Shown: piece after piece, positions 49,286 through 60,280 of the stretch | Position numbering within the stretch: the stretch's first letter is position 1 | Layout of the letters: each line of letters opens with the position of its first letter | Source: Metabacillus sp. B2-18 | Lineage (GTDB): Bacteria; Bacillota; Bacilli; Bacillales; Bacillaceae | NCBI RefSeq assembly: GCF_021117275.1 | Contig: NZ_CP088245.1 | Location: 781,501 to 845,500 of the forward strand | Length of the DNA: 64,000 nt | Direction: 5' to 3' | Position numbers and translations under genes: made by a program | Notes under the pieces: generated by a model | The model's database searches: none | The model's input: only the letters and a program-made list of their open reading frames with translations | What the model was told of the DNA's origin: nothing

Positions 49286-52200
49286 ATGAGTATTCAATTT
49301 ATTTTAGGTCGCTCTGGAACCGGGAAAACAGAGACGATTTTAAATGAAATAAGAGACAGGCTGTTTCAAAAGCCAATTGGCCGACCGATTATTTATCTCG
49401 TACCAGACCAAATGACGTTTGGGGCAGAATATGAGTTAATACGTACACCAAACTTAGGTGGGATGATTCGTGCACAAACATTTAGCTTTAGTCGTTTAGC
49501 TTGGAGAGTATTACAAGAAACAGGGGGGATGACTCGTCATCATTTATCCAGTACCGGAATTCAAATGCTCCTCCGAAAACTCGTAGAAGAGTATAAACAA
49601 GATTTTAAGGTATTTGCCAAAGCTAGTGATAAAAATGGCTTTATTGAACAGTTAGAAGTGATGTTAACAGAATTTAAACGGTATTGCTTATCACCTCAAG
49701 AGTTAGAGGATTTTGTAGCAAGCGCTCAAACTGAGTATGATCGAAAATCTTTAACTGATAAGCTTCATGATATGGCTATTCTCTATAAACAAATGGAAAT
49801 TCAGTTAAGTCATAAATACGTGGATTCTGAGGATTATTTAAAGCTATTGGCTGAAAAAGTTGAAAGCTCAAGTTATTTACAATCTGCTGATATTTATATT
49901 GATGGCTTTCATAGCTTTACGCCACAAGAATATGAAGTAGTTGCTGCCTTAATGAAGCATGCACAAAATGTGAAAATTGCTCTTACTGCAGATAAGGCAT
50001 ATGAAGATTTTCTCCCACATGAATTACACTTATTTCAAATGACAGGGAAAACGTATAATAACATTCTTAAGCTGGCTACTGAAGCAGGTAAACAAGTGGA
50101 AGAACCGATACTTCTTAAAGAACAGCATCGCTATGCTGGTAGTAGGTCGTTACAACATTTAGAAGCATTTTATGATATAAGACCAACAACCGTTTTCGAT
50201 CAAGAGCCAGATGTGACGATTTATCAGGCTGCAAATCGCCGCTCTGAGGTTGAAGGAATCGCTAGGGAAATTCAATCACTTATTAGGAATGGTCAATATC
50301 GTTATCGTGACCTTGCTCTGCTCATACGAAATTCCAATGATTATCGCGATGTAATTGAACAGGTATTCCGTGATTATGAAGTCCCGTTTTTTATTGATCA
50401 AAAGCGTTCTATGCTCAATCATCCATTAGTAGAGTTAATCCGCTCCACAATTGAAATTATTAATGGATATTGGCGATATGAAGCGGTATTTCGTGCAGTG
50501 AAAACAGAGCTCCTGTTTCCAATTGAACAAGACAAATATATTATGCGCGAAGATATGGACTTGTTAGAAAATTATGTTCTGTCTTATGGCATTCAGGGAT
50601 CAAAGTGGACAAACGGAGACCGTTTTCGATACCGCCGTTTCTATTCTCTTGATGATGAATTTGTTGTCACAGATGATGAAAAGGAAATGGAGGACAAGCT
50701 AAATCAGTTACGAGAGCTTATTGTTCAACCAATTCAAACTTTGCATAAAAGGTTAAAGCGAAGTCAAAATGGTCAAGAGATGGCAGAAGCTTTGTTTCTT
50801 TATTTAGAAGAATTGCATATTCCCAAAAAGCTTGAAGCACTTCGGATTACAGCAGAAGAAAAAGGTCTGTTATTAGAAGCGAGGGAGCATGATCAAGTTT
50901 GGCAGGCAGTTATAAATTTATTAGACGAGTTCGTTGAAATGATGGCTGAAGAGCCTGTGTCTTTAAAGCTTTTCTCAGAGATGCTTGAAACGGGTCTTGA
51001 GTCAATGAAATTCTCGTTAGTGCCACCAGCTATTGACCAGGTACTGATTGCAGATCTTGAAAAATCCAGGTTTTTCAACGTGAAGTGCTCATTTATTGTT
51101 GGAGTAAATGATGGGGTTATTCCTGCCAGACCAAAGGAAGAAGGCATATTAACAGAAGACGATCGAGAGGCTCTTCATTATCAGGGTGTTGATCTTGCTC
51201 CAACTGCTAGACAACAGCTTCTTGATGAAAACTTTATCATTTATATGGCATTGTCTAGTTCATCTGAAAAATTATACCTTTCCTATGCGATGGCGGATGA
51301 AGAAGGAAAGGCATTGTTGCCGTCTGTCATCATTAAACGAATGGAAGAAATGTTCCCAACAATAAAGCAGCAGCGATTATTGAATGAACCTGAGCAGCTT
51401 TCAACAACAGAGCAGCTATCGTTCATCGTAAATCAGCATGTAACACTTTCTTACGTTACATCACAGCTGCAATCGTGGAAAAGAGGATATCCGATTCACT
51501 TATTATGGTGGGATGCTTATAACTATTTTGTATCATCCGACAATCAACAATTGACTCAAAAGGTGTTAAGCAGTTTAACTTATGAAAACAAACCAGAGCA
51601 GCTAGAAACCAGTGTTAGTCGTGAACTATATGGTGAACATATTCAAGGAAGTGTGTCGCGGATGGAGAAATTCAATAGCTGTCCATTCTCTCATTTTGCT
51701 TCACATGGTTTAAAGTTAAGAGAAAGACAGTTTTTCAAGCTTGAGGCACCTGATATAGGGCAAATGTTCCACTCTGCCTTGAAACTGATTTCCGATCGCT
51801 TACATCAATTAAAGTTAGATTGGAAAGAGTTAACGAAGGATCAATGTGAGCGACTTTCTAATGATGCAGTTGAGCAGCTTGCACCAAGATTACAAAAAGA
51901 AATCCTATTAAGTTCAAATCGTTATCATTATATTAAGCGAAAGCTACAAAAAATTCTTGCACGGGCTTCATCCATTCTTAGTGAACACGCAAAGGCGAGT
52001 GGCTTTGCACCAGTCGGCCTAGAGCTTGGGTTTGGTAAAGGTGGGGAACTACCACCAATTCGTTTTACATTGCCAAATGGCTGTACGATGGAGGTTGCAG
52101 GTAGAATTGATAGGGTTGATAAAGCAACAGGTTCAAATGGTGTATTGTTACGAATCGTTGATTATAAATCGAGTGATAAAAATGTTCAACTTTCTGAGGT

Positions 52201-52777
52201 TTATTATGGTTTAGCGCTACAAATGCTAACCTATTTAGATGTTATTATCTCGAACTCAAAGCTGTGGCTAGGAATTGAAGCTACTCCGGCTGGGGTATTA
52301 TATTTCCATGTTCATGATCCGATGATTCAGGCTTCATCTCTTTTACCGGAAGAAAAGCTAGATGATGAAATTTTTAAGAAGTTTAAAATGAAAGGACTTT
52401 TACTCGGTGATGAGGAAGCAGTGAAATTGATGGATCATTCTCTTACCGAAGGAAGCAGTTCAAACATTATTGCAGCCGGTTTGAAAAAGGATGGAGGATT
52501 CCGCTCCACATCATCTATAGCGAGTGAATCTGAATTTGAGTTATTACGCCATCATGTGCGATCCACGTTCAAGAAAATTGGAACGAATATCACAGATGGA
52601 ATAATCGATATAAGCCCCTATAAGCTTAAGGATAAAATGCCATGTACGTATTGTGAGTATAAGTCTGTGTGTCAATTTGATGAATCGTTAGAAGAAAATA
52701 ACTACCGCATCTTAAAAAGTGAAAAAAATGATGAGGTGTTAAAACGAATGAGAGAGGAGGCTGGAGTTGATGAGTGA
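49286..52777 (+). CDS. addB: AddB, helicase-nuclease subunit
   Basis: 1163-residue subunit of the AddAB complex, which resects double-strand breaks to Chi and loads RecA. N-terminal nucleotide-binding site GRSGTGKT (8-15). C-terminal RecB-type nuclease: GRIDRVDK and [11 protein letters not shown]. Iron-sulphur cysteines: NSCPF near 797, and [11 protein letters not shown] near 1119-1128. Overlaps addA by 8 bp. Confidence 0.96.
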   Translation: MSIQFILGRSGTGKTETILNEIRDRLFQKPIGRPIIYLVPDQMTFGAEYELIRTPNLGGMIRAQTFSFSRLAWRVLQETGGMTRHHLSSTGIQMLLRKLVEEYKQDFKVFAKASDKNGFIEQLEVMLTEFKRYCLSPQELEDFVASAQTEYDRKSLTDKLHDMAILYKQMEIQLSHKYVDSEDYLKLLAEKVESSSYLQSADIYIDGFHSFTPQEYEVVAALMKHAQNVKIALTADKAYEDFLPHELHLFQMTGKTYNNILKLATEAGKQVEEPILLKEQHRYAGSRSLQHLEAFYDIRPTTVFDQEPDVTIYQAANRRSEVEGIAREIQSLIRNGQYRYRDLALLIRNSNDYRDVIEQVFRDYEVPFFIDQKRSMLNHPLVELIRSTIEIINGYWRYEAVFRAVKTELLFPIEQDKYIMREDMDLLENYVLSYGIQGSKWTNGDRFRYRRFYSLDDEFVVTDDEKEMEDKLNQLRELIVQPIQTLHKRLKRSQNGQEMAEALFLYLEELHIPKKLEALRITAEEKGLLLEAREHDQVWQAVINLLDEFVEMMAEEPVSLKLFSEMLETGLESMKFSLVPPAIDQVLIADLEKSRFFNVKCSFIVGVNDGVIPARPKEEGILTEDDREALHYQGVDLAPTARQQLLDENFIIYMALSSSSEKLYLSYAMADEEGKALLPSVIIKRMEEMFPTIKQQRLLNEPEQLSTTEQLSFIVNQHVTLSYVTSQLQSWKRGYPIHLLWWDAYNYFVSSDNQQLTQKVLSSLTYENKPEQLETSVSRELYGEHIQGSVSRMEKFNSCPFSHFASHGLKLRERQFFKLEAPDIGQMFHSALKLISDRLHQLKLDWKELTKDQCERLSNDAVEQLAPRLQKEILLSSNRYHYIKRKLQKILARASSILSEHAKASGFAPVGLELGFGKGGELPPIRFTLPNGCTMEVAGRIDRVDKATGSNGVLLRIVDYKSSDKNVQLSEVYYGLALQMLTYLDVIISNSKLWLGIEATPAGVLYFHVHDPMIQASSLLPEEKLDDEIFKKFKMKGLLLGDEEAVKLMDHSLTEGSSSNIIAAGLKKDGGFRSTSSIASESEFELLRHHVRSTFKKIGTNITDGIIDISPYKLKDKMPCTYCEYKSVCQFDESLEENNYRILKSEKNDEVLKRMREEAGVDE

Positions 52778-54095
52778 AATCATAGCAAAGCCTGAGAACA
52801 GCCAATGGACGGATGATCAATGGAAGGCGATTGTTGCGAGTGGCCAGGACATATTAGTTGCCGCTGCTGCTGGATCGGGAAAAACAGCCGTTTTAGTTGA
52901 ACGAATTATTCGTAAAATTCTTTCGAAAGAAAATCCTGTAGACGTAGATTCATTATTGGTTGTTACGTTTACAAATGCTTCTGCAGCTGAGATGAGGCAT
53001 CGTATTGGTGAGGCACTTGAAAAAGCACTAAAAGAAAATCCATCTTCACTACACTTACGCAGACAGCTTACTTTACTCAATAAAGCGTCCATTTCAACTC
53101 TACACTCGTTCTGTTTACAGGTTGTACGAAAATATTATTATTTAATTAATATTGATCCTAGCTTCCGTATTGCTGATTCAACAGAAGGTCAGCTCTTAAT
53201 TGATGAAGTTCTTGATGAACTATTTGAAGAAGAATACAGTCGTGAAGATAACGAAGAATTTTTTGATTTAGTTGATCGTTATACATCTGATCGAAGTGAT
53301 CTTGAGCTACAATCTTTAATTCGAGAGCTTTACTTTTTTTCAAGGTCACATCCAACACCAAGTATTTGGCTAGAGCAGCTTGCGGCAATGTATGATCTTG
53401 ACGATGACTTTGATATGAATTCTTTACCGTTTATGAACTATTTAATGCAGGATATTGAAATGCAGTTATCAGGTGCTCGGGAGCAGCTTCTTCAAGCAAT
53501 GGAGCTTACGAAAAGACCAGCTGGACCTGCTCCACGTGCAGAAAACCTAGAGGATGACTTAAAGCAGCTTACAGATATTCTCGCACATAAGGAATCTTGG
53601 GACGGACTTGGCGAGCAACTAAAAAAGTTTAAAATGTCACGTGCGAAGATCGTCAAAGGTGATCAATATGATAAGAGTTTAACAGACCAAGTAACAGCTT
53701 TACGTAACGCGGTTAAAAAACAAATAGAGCAATTACGTGATGAATTGTTTTCTCGTTCACTTCAGCATTATATGCAGGATTTTGTTCATTTAAAGCCTGT
53801 TGTCAAAAAGCTTGTTGAACTTGTACAGCAGTTTGCCCATCGCTATGAAGGCATGAAAAAAGAAAAAGGAATTGTCGATTTTGCTGATCTAGAGCATTAT
53901 TGCTTACAAATTCTGCAAACGGATGGAGATAAACCAAGTGAAGCGTCTCTTTATTATAAACAACAGTTTGTAGAGGTTCTTGTTGATGAGTATCAAGATA
54001 CGAATCTTGTTCAAGAATCGATTTTAAAGCTAGTCACAAAAGACGAAGAAGCAACAGGAAATCTCTTTATGGTTGGAGATGTAAAGCAATCCATC
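52770..54095 (+). CDS. addA: AddA, exon 1 (interrupted by group II intron)
   Basis: First 442 codons of the UvrD-type helicase-nuclease subunit AddA. Walker [13 protein letters not shown] at about 31-42 and motif [18 protein letters not shown] follow. The 5' exon stops within helicase motif III (MVGDVKQSI), exactly at a codon end. ATG 52770 is spaced correctly from GAGGAGG, better than the TTG at 52767. Full protein after splicing is about 1242 residues, close to B. subtilis AddA (1232). Confidence 0.95.
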
Positions 54096-54694
54096 GTGCG
54101 CCCATAAGGGTATTGTGTATTTCACCATTTGGCGGTGAATAAACTACAGAAACGGTTTATATATCAGCCGACTTATCTTGGCGGGAAACCAAAAAGGGAG
54201 TGTAGCATGTCGGTTAAAGTCATAAGTTAACCTAAACGGAAAGGTTACGACTGAATGGCGAGATATAAAAGATTCGTATAAGGAAGAAGGCTAAACTGCT
54301 TGAAGAACAATCCGAGCGGGGCTATGCTAACCGTCTAGGAAACCGTTTGAAACCTAGAATCCATTCTTACTTTATCCTATAAATGGAGGGATGAAGTATG
54401 GGAGAGTGTACTAAATTGATGCACAAACCTAGTTTCTGAATTAATAAAGAATGGACGCGTCTCAAGATTGAGTAAAAGGATGAGTGTTCCTTCCGACAAC
54501 GAATCACAGCCTGTATACAATATACTAAATGGGGATTACCTAAGTTGGAACGCCAATTGGCTATGTACAAAGGTACTGAAAATCCAATAAGGTAACGGAG
54601 CTTCCGTAGTAGTCCGAAATAGGGAAAGCCTATTACATGGCGAAGGGGAGCAGCTTACAACGTATAAACAATGAAGAAGGGAGCGAAATGCTCT

Positions 54695-56248
54695 ATGCAA
54701 AGTTCAGATATTGTATTATACAATCTATCGAAGCAGGCAACGAAAGAAAATTATCAATATGACCGCTTATACCGAAATCTTTACAATGAAGATTTCTATC
54801 TAAAAGCTTATTCTAAGATATACAAAAATAAAGGCAGTGCAACAAAAGGAATCGATGATGAAACAGCTGATGGATTCGGTGAGGAAAAGGTACAAGAAAT
54901 TATTGCTTTACTAAAAGATGAGAGTTATCAACCGAAGCCAGTCCGTAGAATAAATATCCCAAAGAAAAACGGTAAGACAAGACCATTAGGAATCCCAACA
55001 TTTACAGATCGAATAGTTCAAGAAGTTTGTCGCATGATTTTAGAAGCTATCTACGAGCCAACATTCTCACAACACTCACATGGGTTTCGGGAAAAAAGAA
55101 GTTGTCACACCGCTTTAATCGAAGTTAAAAATACGTTTTCGGGCGTGAACTGGTTCATAGAAGGCGATATTAAAGGATTCTTTGACAACATTAATCATCA
55201 AGCGCTTATCAACATTTTGAGAAAGCGAATTAACGATGAAAAATTCATTCGGCTTATGTGGAAATTTCTAAAAGCAGGTTTCGTAGAAAATTGGAGATTC
55301 CAAAGCACCTATAGTGGAACACCACAAGGCGGGATCATTAGCCCCTTACTAGCGAATATCTATTTGAACGAATTTGATTCGTATATTGAAAAAGAATTGA
55401 AACCATCTTTTGATATCGGAACTGCTAAGAAACGTAAACGAAATCCAGAATACCGAAAATATGATATGCGTAATCAACGATTAAAGAAGAAAATTAAGGA
55501 GACCACCGAAGAAATACTTCGCGAGACTCTAATTAAAGAGTACAAAGAGAACAAAAAGCTTCTTTTAACCTTACCCTATTACGAGCCTAGTAATGAAGGC
55601 TATAAGAGCATGAAATACGTGAGGTACGCTGATGATTTTATTATCGGTGTCAATGGCAGTAAAGAAGATTGTGAGCAACTAAAAAAATGTGCAGGGAAAT
55701 TTCTAAAAGAACACCTTCAGCTAGAAATGTCTGATGAAAAAACGCTTATTACACATAGTACAAATCCAGCAAGATTTTTGGGCTATGACATTTTAATTAG
55801 CCATGACCTAAGCGCAGCAAAAGATAAAAATGGTGTGGTCAAGCGAAAGTATCGAGGCTATGTACAATTGCGAATTCCAAATGGAACGATTGAAAAAGTA
55901 ATTATTAGTCGAAAAATGGTCAAAGATATAGATTCGAAGCAATGGGATATGCTTCACAGACCAGCATTAATTGGTCTATCAGATTTAGAAATCATCGAAA
56001 CGTATAACGCCGAACTCCGTGGATTATATAATTTTTATTGCCTAGCGGAAAACGTCAATCAAAAAATGTGGCAATTACGATACGTCATGGAATACAGTTG
56101 TTTAAAAACACTTGCGAATAAATACAAGTCCACAGTTGCTAAGATGAAAGTGAAATACAGCCAAGGTAAGGACTGGGGAGTAAAGTACGAAACAAAGCAT
56201 GGTGAAAAAATAGCGTATTTCTATAAGGACGGATTCGATAAAAAGTAG
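54695..56248 (+). CDS. ltrA: Group II intron reverse transcriptase/maturase
   Basis: 517 residues from ATG 54695 (AAGGGAG upstream; an ATG at 54671 lacks a site). RT blocks include PLGIPTFTDRIVQEVCRMIL, the SGTPQGGIISPLLANIYLNE block and the catalytic YADD near residue 310, followed by the maturase X domain (IETYNAELRGLYNFY). It promotes splicing and target-primed reverse transcription. The stop at 56246 comes just before the expected HNH domain. Confidence 0.92.
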   Translation: MQSSDIVLYNLSKQATKENYQYDRLYRNLYNEDFYLKAYSKIYKNKGSATKGIDDETADGFGEEKVQEIIALLKDESYQPKPVRRINIPKKNGKTRPLGIPTFTDRIVQEVCRMILEAIYEPTFSQHSHGFREKRSCHTALIEVKNTFSGVNWFIEGDIKGFFDNINHQALINILRKRINDEKFIRLMWKFLKAGFVENWRFQSTYSGTPQGGIISPLLANIYLNEFDSYIEKELKPSFDIGTAKKRKRNPEYRKYDMRNQRLKKKIKETTEEILRETLIKEYKENKKLLLTLPYYEPSNEGYKSMKYVRYADDFIIGVNGSKEDCEQLKKCAGKFLKEHLQLEMSDEKTLITHSTNPARFLGYDILISHDLSAAKDKNGVVKRKYRGYVQLRIPNGTIEKVIISRKMVKDIDSKQWDMLHRPALIGLSDLEIIETYNAELRGLYNFYCLAENVNQKMWQLRYVMEYSCLKTLANKYKSTVAKMKVKYSQGKDWGVKYETKHGEKIAYFYKDGFDKK

Positions 56249-56501
56249 AGTGCTACAAATTTGATATTGATGAAAAACCTAACCTTTATGTATATCAAGG
56301 AAGAAACGACTTAGAAAAACGGTTGGTGCAAAACAATGTGAACTATGTGGAGAAAATCATCCCGACACAAAATTTGAGATTCATCATGTCAACAAAGTGA
56401 AGAATCTTAAAGGAAAGAAATACTGGGAATGGGCGATGATTGCAAAACAACGAAAAACATTGGTTGTATGTAAAAAATGTCATATTGAAATTCATAAATA
56501 A
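56249..56501 (+). pseudogene. Frameshifted HNH endonuclease domain of the intron protein
   Basis: Downstream of the RT stop, a second frame reads VECYKFDIDEKPNLYVYQGR, and a third reads CELCGENHPDTKFEIHHVNK ... VVCKKCHIEIHK. Two single-base losses, one in the A-run at 56241-56245 and one near 56317, would explain this. Second-strand cleavage for retrohoming should be lost. Confidence 0.85.
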
Positions 56502-56522
56502 AGATAGATATTTGTAAGTGGA

Positions 56523-56556
56523 GAGCCGTATACTCTGAGAGGAGTACGTACGGTTC
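56523..56556 (+). ncRNA. Group II intron domain V
   Basis: 34-nt catalytic hairpin with GAGCCGTAT at the 5' arm and ACGTACGGTTC at the 3' arm, around TGAGAG. The catalytic triad position carries AGC as GAGCC. Confidence 0.92.
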
Positions 56557-56617
56557 GGGGGGGAGTTTCTAGAAACCTACTGCAGAAATGTAGCAAGGCG
56601 CTGGATTCTTACCCTAC

Positions 56618-59020
56618 TATCGCTTCCGTCTTGCAGAGCCGTTTCTATTTTTAAGCAAGTATAAGCGATTTACACAAGCAGCTGAGTCTACAGGAATGCG
56701 CATTGATTTATCAAAAAACTTCCGAAGCCGCTCAGAAGTGTTAGATGGAACGAACTATTTATTTAAACAAATTATGGGCGAAACAGTTGGGGAAATTGTG
56801 TACGATGATGACGCAGAATTAAAGCTTGGCGCCGCGTATCCGGAAAATGATCAAATGAATACAGAGCTTTTACTAATCGAACGAGGTGGCGTAGAGGAAC
56901 AAGATAAAGAGGGTGAAACAGAAACCGAGGGTGTGTTTGATGAACAAGAGTTGGAGACAGTTCAGCTTGAAGCAAGATTAATGGCGCGTAAGATTAAGAC
57001 ATTAATAGACGAGCAATTTCCTGTGTATGATCGCGGTATTGGTGGGACACGTCCTGTTAGTTATCGAGATGTTGTCATTCTTCTACGTTCTATGCCATGG
57101 GCGCCACAAATTATGGAAGAATTTAAGCAAGCTGGAATTCCGGTGTATGCCAACTTATCAGATGGTTATTTTGAAGCAACTGAAGTAGCAATCATGCTAT
57201 CCGTTCTAAAGATCATTGACAATCCCTATCAAGATATACCGTTAGCTGCAGTACTTCGTTCACCAGTCGTTGGGTTATCCGAAAATGAATTGGCCATTAT
57301 TCGTACGTTTGATCATAAAGGAATGTTTTATGATGCAGTAAAAGCCTTTTTGGCTTCTAACGATACAAGGTATGAAGAGCTTTATAAAAAACTACACCCT
57401 TTCATTGATCTCTTGCAGGGCTGGCGAGATATAGCAAGACAAGGGTCGGTTTCTGATTTAATATGGCAGCTTTACCGTGATACAAAGTTTTTTGATTTTG
57501 TTGGAGGAATGCCTGGTGGAAAACAGCGTCAAGCAAATCTCCGTGCTCTATATGATCGTGCCCGTCAATATGAAGCAACGTCATTTAGAGGGTTATTCCG
57601 CTTTTTACGTTTTATTGAACGTATGCAGGATCGCGGCGATGATCTAGGAGCAGCGCGTGCGCTTGGAGAGCAAGAGGATGTCGTAAGGCTAATGACAATT
57701 CACAGCAGTAAAGGGTTAGAGTTTCCGATCGTGTTTGTTGCAGGGCTTTCCAAGCAATTTAATATGATGGATTTAAATAAAAAGTATTTGCTTGATAAAG
57801 AGCTTGGATTTGGGACAAAGCTGATTAACCCTAAGTTGCGAGTAAGCTACCCAACACTGCCTTATATTGCCCTAAAGAAAAAAATGAGAATGGAGCTTCT
57901 TGCTGAAGAAATGCGAGTGCTTTATGTTGCGTTAACTCGTGCAAAAGAGAAGCTATATTTATTAGGAACATTAAAGGACCCGGACAAAACGATTACAAAC
58001 TGGAGAAATCACATGGCACATCAAGAGTGGCTATTACCTGATTTTGAACGCGCTAAAGCGAAAAGCTACCTTGATTGGGTTGGTCCTGCCTTAATCCGCC
58101 ACAGGGATTGTATTGTGTTAGGTGATGGACAAATTTGTTTATCAGAAGAAATATCAAGTCACCCATCGCGATGGACAATTCAACAAGTAAAAGGTGAAGA
58201 GCTTGTTGAATCATTCAAGGCGGATCAAGAACGAAATGATGAATTGCTCACTTCTATTCAAAAAGGTGAAGCAGTGATGCTAGAAAGTGAGCAGAAACAA
58301 GTGGTGATCGATCAGCTTTCTTGGTCGTATCCATTCCAACAAGCAACAAAAAGCCGTTCAAAGCAATCTGTTACAGAGTTAAAAAGACAACGGGAGGTTA
58401 CAGATGAGTATAGTGATCAGCAATTCATTATGAAGCAAACCTCTCAATCTTTGCTATATAATCGACCAAGCTTTATGCAAAGCAAGTCGATATCACCTGC
58501 TGAGCGAGGAACTGCCATGCATGCTGTGATGCAGCACATTCCTTTAACTGAAAAAGTAACTAAAGCTGAAGTTACAAAGAAAGTTGAAGAGCTTGTTACT
58601 AAGGAAATTCTTACAGAAGATTTGGCTAAAGTGATAAACATCGAGCAAATTGTTGCTTTTTTCTCATCAGATATCGGTCTAAGATTGCAAAATGCAAACA
58701 ATGTTTATCGTGAGATTCCATTTAGTTATGCGTTAGAGGCAGATCATCTTGATGAGAATTTGAAGGATGAACCAATTTTAGTTCAAGGGGTAATCGATTG
58801 TTTATTTGAAGATGAACAAGGTACTGTTTTGTTAGATTACAAAACTGATACAATACAAGGTCGAATAACAGCTGAAAAAGATGAGCTTGAAAACATATTA
58901 AGTGATCGATATCGTGTTCAAATTGATTTATATACAAAAGCAATTGAAAACATAATTCACCGTCCTTTACAGGAAAAATATTTATTTTTCTTTGATGGAG
59001 GACATCTCATAAAAATGTAA
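56618..59020 (+). CDS. addA: AddA, exon 2
   Basis: The remaining 800 codons starting YRFRLAEPFLFLSKYKRF. Helicase motifs IV-VI include MTIHSSKGLEFPIVFVAGLS and EEMRVLYVALTRAKEKLYLL. The C-terminal nuclease has VQGVIDCLFEDEQGTVLLDY followed by KTD. No start with a good ribosome site exists at the exon's head, so AddA function requires intron splicing. Confidence 0.95.
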   Translation, partial: YRFRLAEPFLFLSKYKRFTQAAESTGMRIDLSKNFRSRSEVLDGTNYLFKQIMGETVGEIVYDDDAELKLGAAYPENDQMNTELLLIERGGVEEQDKEGETETEGVFDEQELETVQLEARLMARKIKTLIDEQFPVYDRGIGGTRPVSYRDVVILLRSMPWAPQIMEEFKQAGIPVYANLSDGYFEATEVAIMLSVLKIIDNPYQDIPLAAVLRSPVVGLSENELAIIRTFDHKGMFYDAVKAFLASNDTRYEELYKKLHPFIDLLQGWRDIARQGSVSDLIWQLYRDTKFFDFVGGMPGGKQRQANLRALYDRARQYEATSFRGLFRFLRFIERMQDRGDDLGAARALGEQEDVVRLMTIHSSKGLEFPIVFVAGLSKQFNMMDLNKKYLLDKELGFGTKLINPKLRVSYPTLPYIALKKKMRMELLAEEMRVLYVALTRAKEKLYLLGTLKDPDKTITNWRNHMAHQEWLLPDFERAKAKSYLDWVGPALIRHRDCIVLGDGQICLSEEISSHPSRWTIQQVKGEELVESFKADQERNDELLTSIQKGEAVMLESEQKQVVIDQLSWSYPFQQATKSRSKQSVTELKRQREVTDEYSDQQFIMKQTSQSLLYNRPSFMQSKSISPAERGTAMHAVMQHIPLTEKVTKAEVTKKVEELVTKEILTEDLAKVINIEQIVAFFSSDIGLRLQNANNVYREIPFSYALEADHLDENLKDEPILVQGVIDCLFEDEQGTVLLDYKTDTIQGRITAEKDELENILSDRYRVQIDLYTKAIENIIHRPLQEKYLFFFDGGHLIKM

Positions 59021-59023
59021 AAA

Positions 59024-59055
59024 GATGCAATCGGTGATTCTTCATCGATTGCATT
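59024..59055 (+). terminator. Hairpin after addA
   Basis: ATGCAATCG pairs with CGATTGCAT around 12 nt. There is no T-run, so termination is uncertain; it may stabilise mRNA ends between addA and sbcD. Confidence 0.45.
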
Positions 59056-59098
59056 CTATTGACTATGTGTAAGTGAGCTAAGAAAGGATGATGAAAAG

Positions 59099-60280
59099 AT
59101 GCGTATTTTGCATACGGCAGATTGGCACCTTGGACGAGCACTAGAAGGTCGTAGTCGATTAGCTGAACAGGCAGATTTTATTGATGAGCTTGTACGAATT
59201 GTAGAAGAAGAAAAAGTAGACGCCATATTAATGGCTGGTGATGCATTTGATACGGTCAACCCACCGGCTGCAGCGGAGCAACTGTTTTACGAAGGCCTTT
59301 CTAGATTATCAGATCATGGTAAACGTCCAATCGTTGTGATTGCAGGAAATCATGACAATCCTGATCGCTTATCTGCAGCATCACCTTTAGCTGGAAATCA
59401 TTCGATTCATTTAATTGGTTATCCAACAACTGAATTGATTAAATTAGATATCCCTAGTGCTGGTGAGCAAATGATGGTGGCTGCACTAGCATATCCTTCA
59501 GAAGCAAGACTTGAACAAGTATTATCACAGGAGCATGATGAAGTGCTGCTTCGAAATAAATATGATGAACGTATACGTGATCTATTTTCGATTATGAGCA
59601 ATCAATTTCAAAAGAATACAGTAAATATCGCGATGAGTCATATTCATGTTGCTGGAGGAAGCTCCACAGATTCTGAGCGTCCAATTGAAGTTGGTGGAGC
59701 TTATACAGTTGCAGCAACAAGTATGCCGGAAGCTGCTCAGTATGTTGCATTGGGACATTTGCACCGACCACAAAATATTAAGCGTGCGAGCACATTAACC
59801 AGATATTCAGGCTCACCGCTTGCGTATAGCTTTTCAGAAATCGGTTATGCAAAATCTGTCACGATTTTAGATGCTGAACCAAATCAACCTGTTGTGATGA
59901 AGGAGATTCCATTATCTTCTGGTAAACCTTTGGTGAAATGGAAAGCAACAGAGGGAATTAATCAGGTTCATAGCTGGCTTGATGAAGGAAAAGATCATAA
60001 TGCATGGATAGATTTAGAGATTCATTTAACTAGTACTCTCTCAATAGAGGAAATTCATCGCCTCCGTAAATGGCATCCAGGCTTCATCCATATCCGTCCT
60101 GTTTTCCAAGCTGAGCTGGAGGTTGCGGCAACAAGACAATCAAACCTTCCGATTGACCAACTATTTTCACAGTTTTACGAAAAACAAACAGGGGGAGCTA
60201 AGCCTGAGGATGAGCTTGTTCGATTATTTTTAGAGCTTGTTCAACAGGATGAAGAACAAGGGGAAGGTGATGATGCATGA
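59099..60280 (+). CDS. sbcD: SbcD (Mre11-type nuclease)
   Basis: 393 residues. Phosphoesterase motifs: Asp8 and His10 in TADWHLG, MAGDAFDTVNPP near 55, AGNHDNPDRL near 83, and MSHIHVAGG and ALGHLHRPQ further on. Forms the SbcCD exonuclease/hairpin nuclease with SbcC. GAAAGGATG upstream. Overlaps sbcC by 4 bp (ATGA). Confidence 0.95.
   Translation: MRILHTADWHLGRALEGRSRLAEQADFIDELVRIVEEEKVDAILMAGDAFDTVNPPAAAEQLFYEGLSRLSDHGKRPIVVIAGNHDNPDRLSAASPLAGNHSIHLIGYPTTELIKLDIPSAGEQMMVAALAYPSEARLEQVLSQEHDEVLLRNKYDERIRDLFSIMSNQFQKNTVNIAMSHIHVAGGSSTDSERPIEVGGAYTVAATSMPEAAQYVALGHLHRPQNIKRASTLTRYSGSPLAYSFSEIGYAKSVTILDAEPNQPVVMKEIPLSSGKPLVKWKATEGINQVHSWLDEGKDHNAWIDLEIHLTSTLSIEEIHRLRKWHPGFIHIRPVFQAELEVAATRQSNLPIDQLFSQFYEKQTGGAKPEDELVRLFLELVQQDEEQGEGDDA

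Larger units (their letters stand above)
54096..56617 (+). mobile_element. Group II intron in addA
   Basis: 2522 bp in the sense direction. The 5' end is GTGCGCC and the 3' end AC, fitting group II boundaries. Domain V is clear at 56523-56556 (34 nt, GAGCCGTATACTC ... GTACGTACGGTTC). The reverse transcriptase ORF lies in domain IV. Bases 54096-54670 are the structured 5' part (domains I-III). Splicing rejoins tcc-atc|tat-cgc to give KQSIYRFRLAEPF. Boundaries are deduced from AddA conservation. Confidence 0.92.

Noticed and set aside
54695..56248. DGR reverse transcriptase serving the tail fibre
   Set aside because: The protein has group II maturase domains and lies in an intron with domain V. 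It is 18 kb from the fibre gene and outside the prophage.
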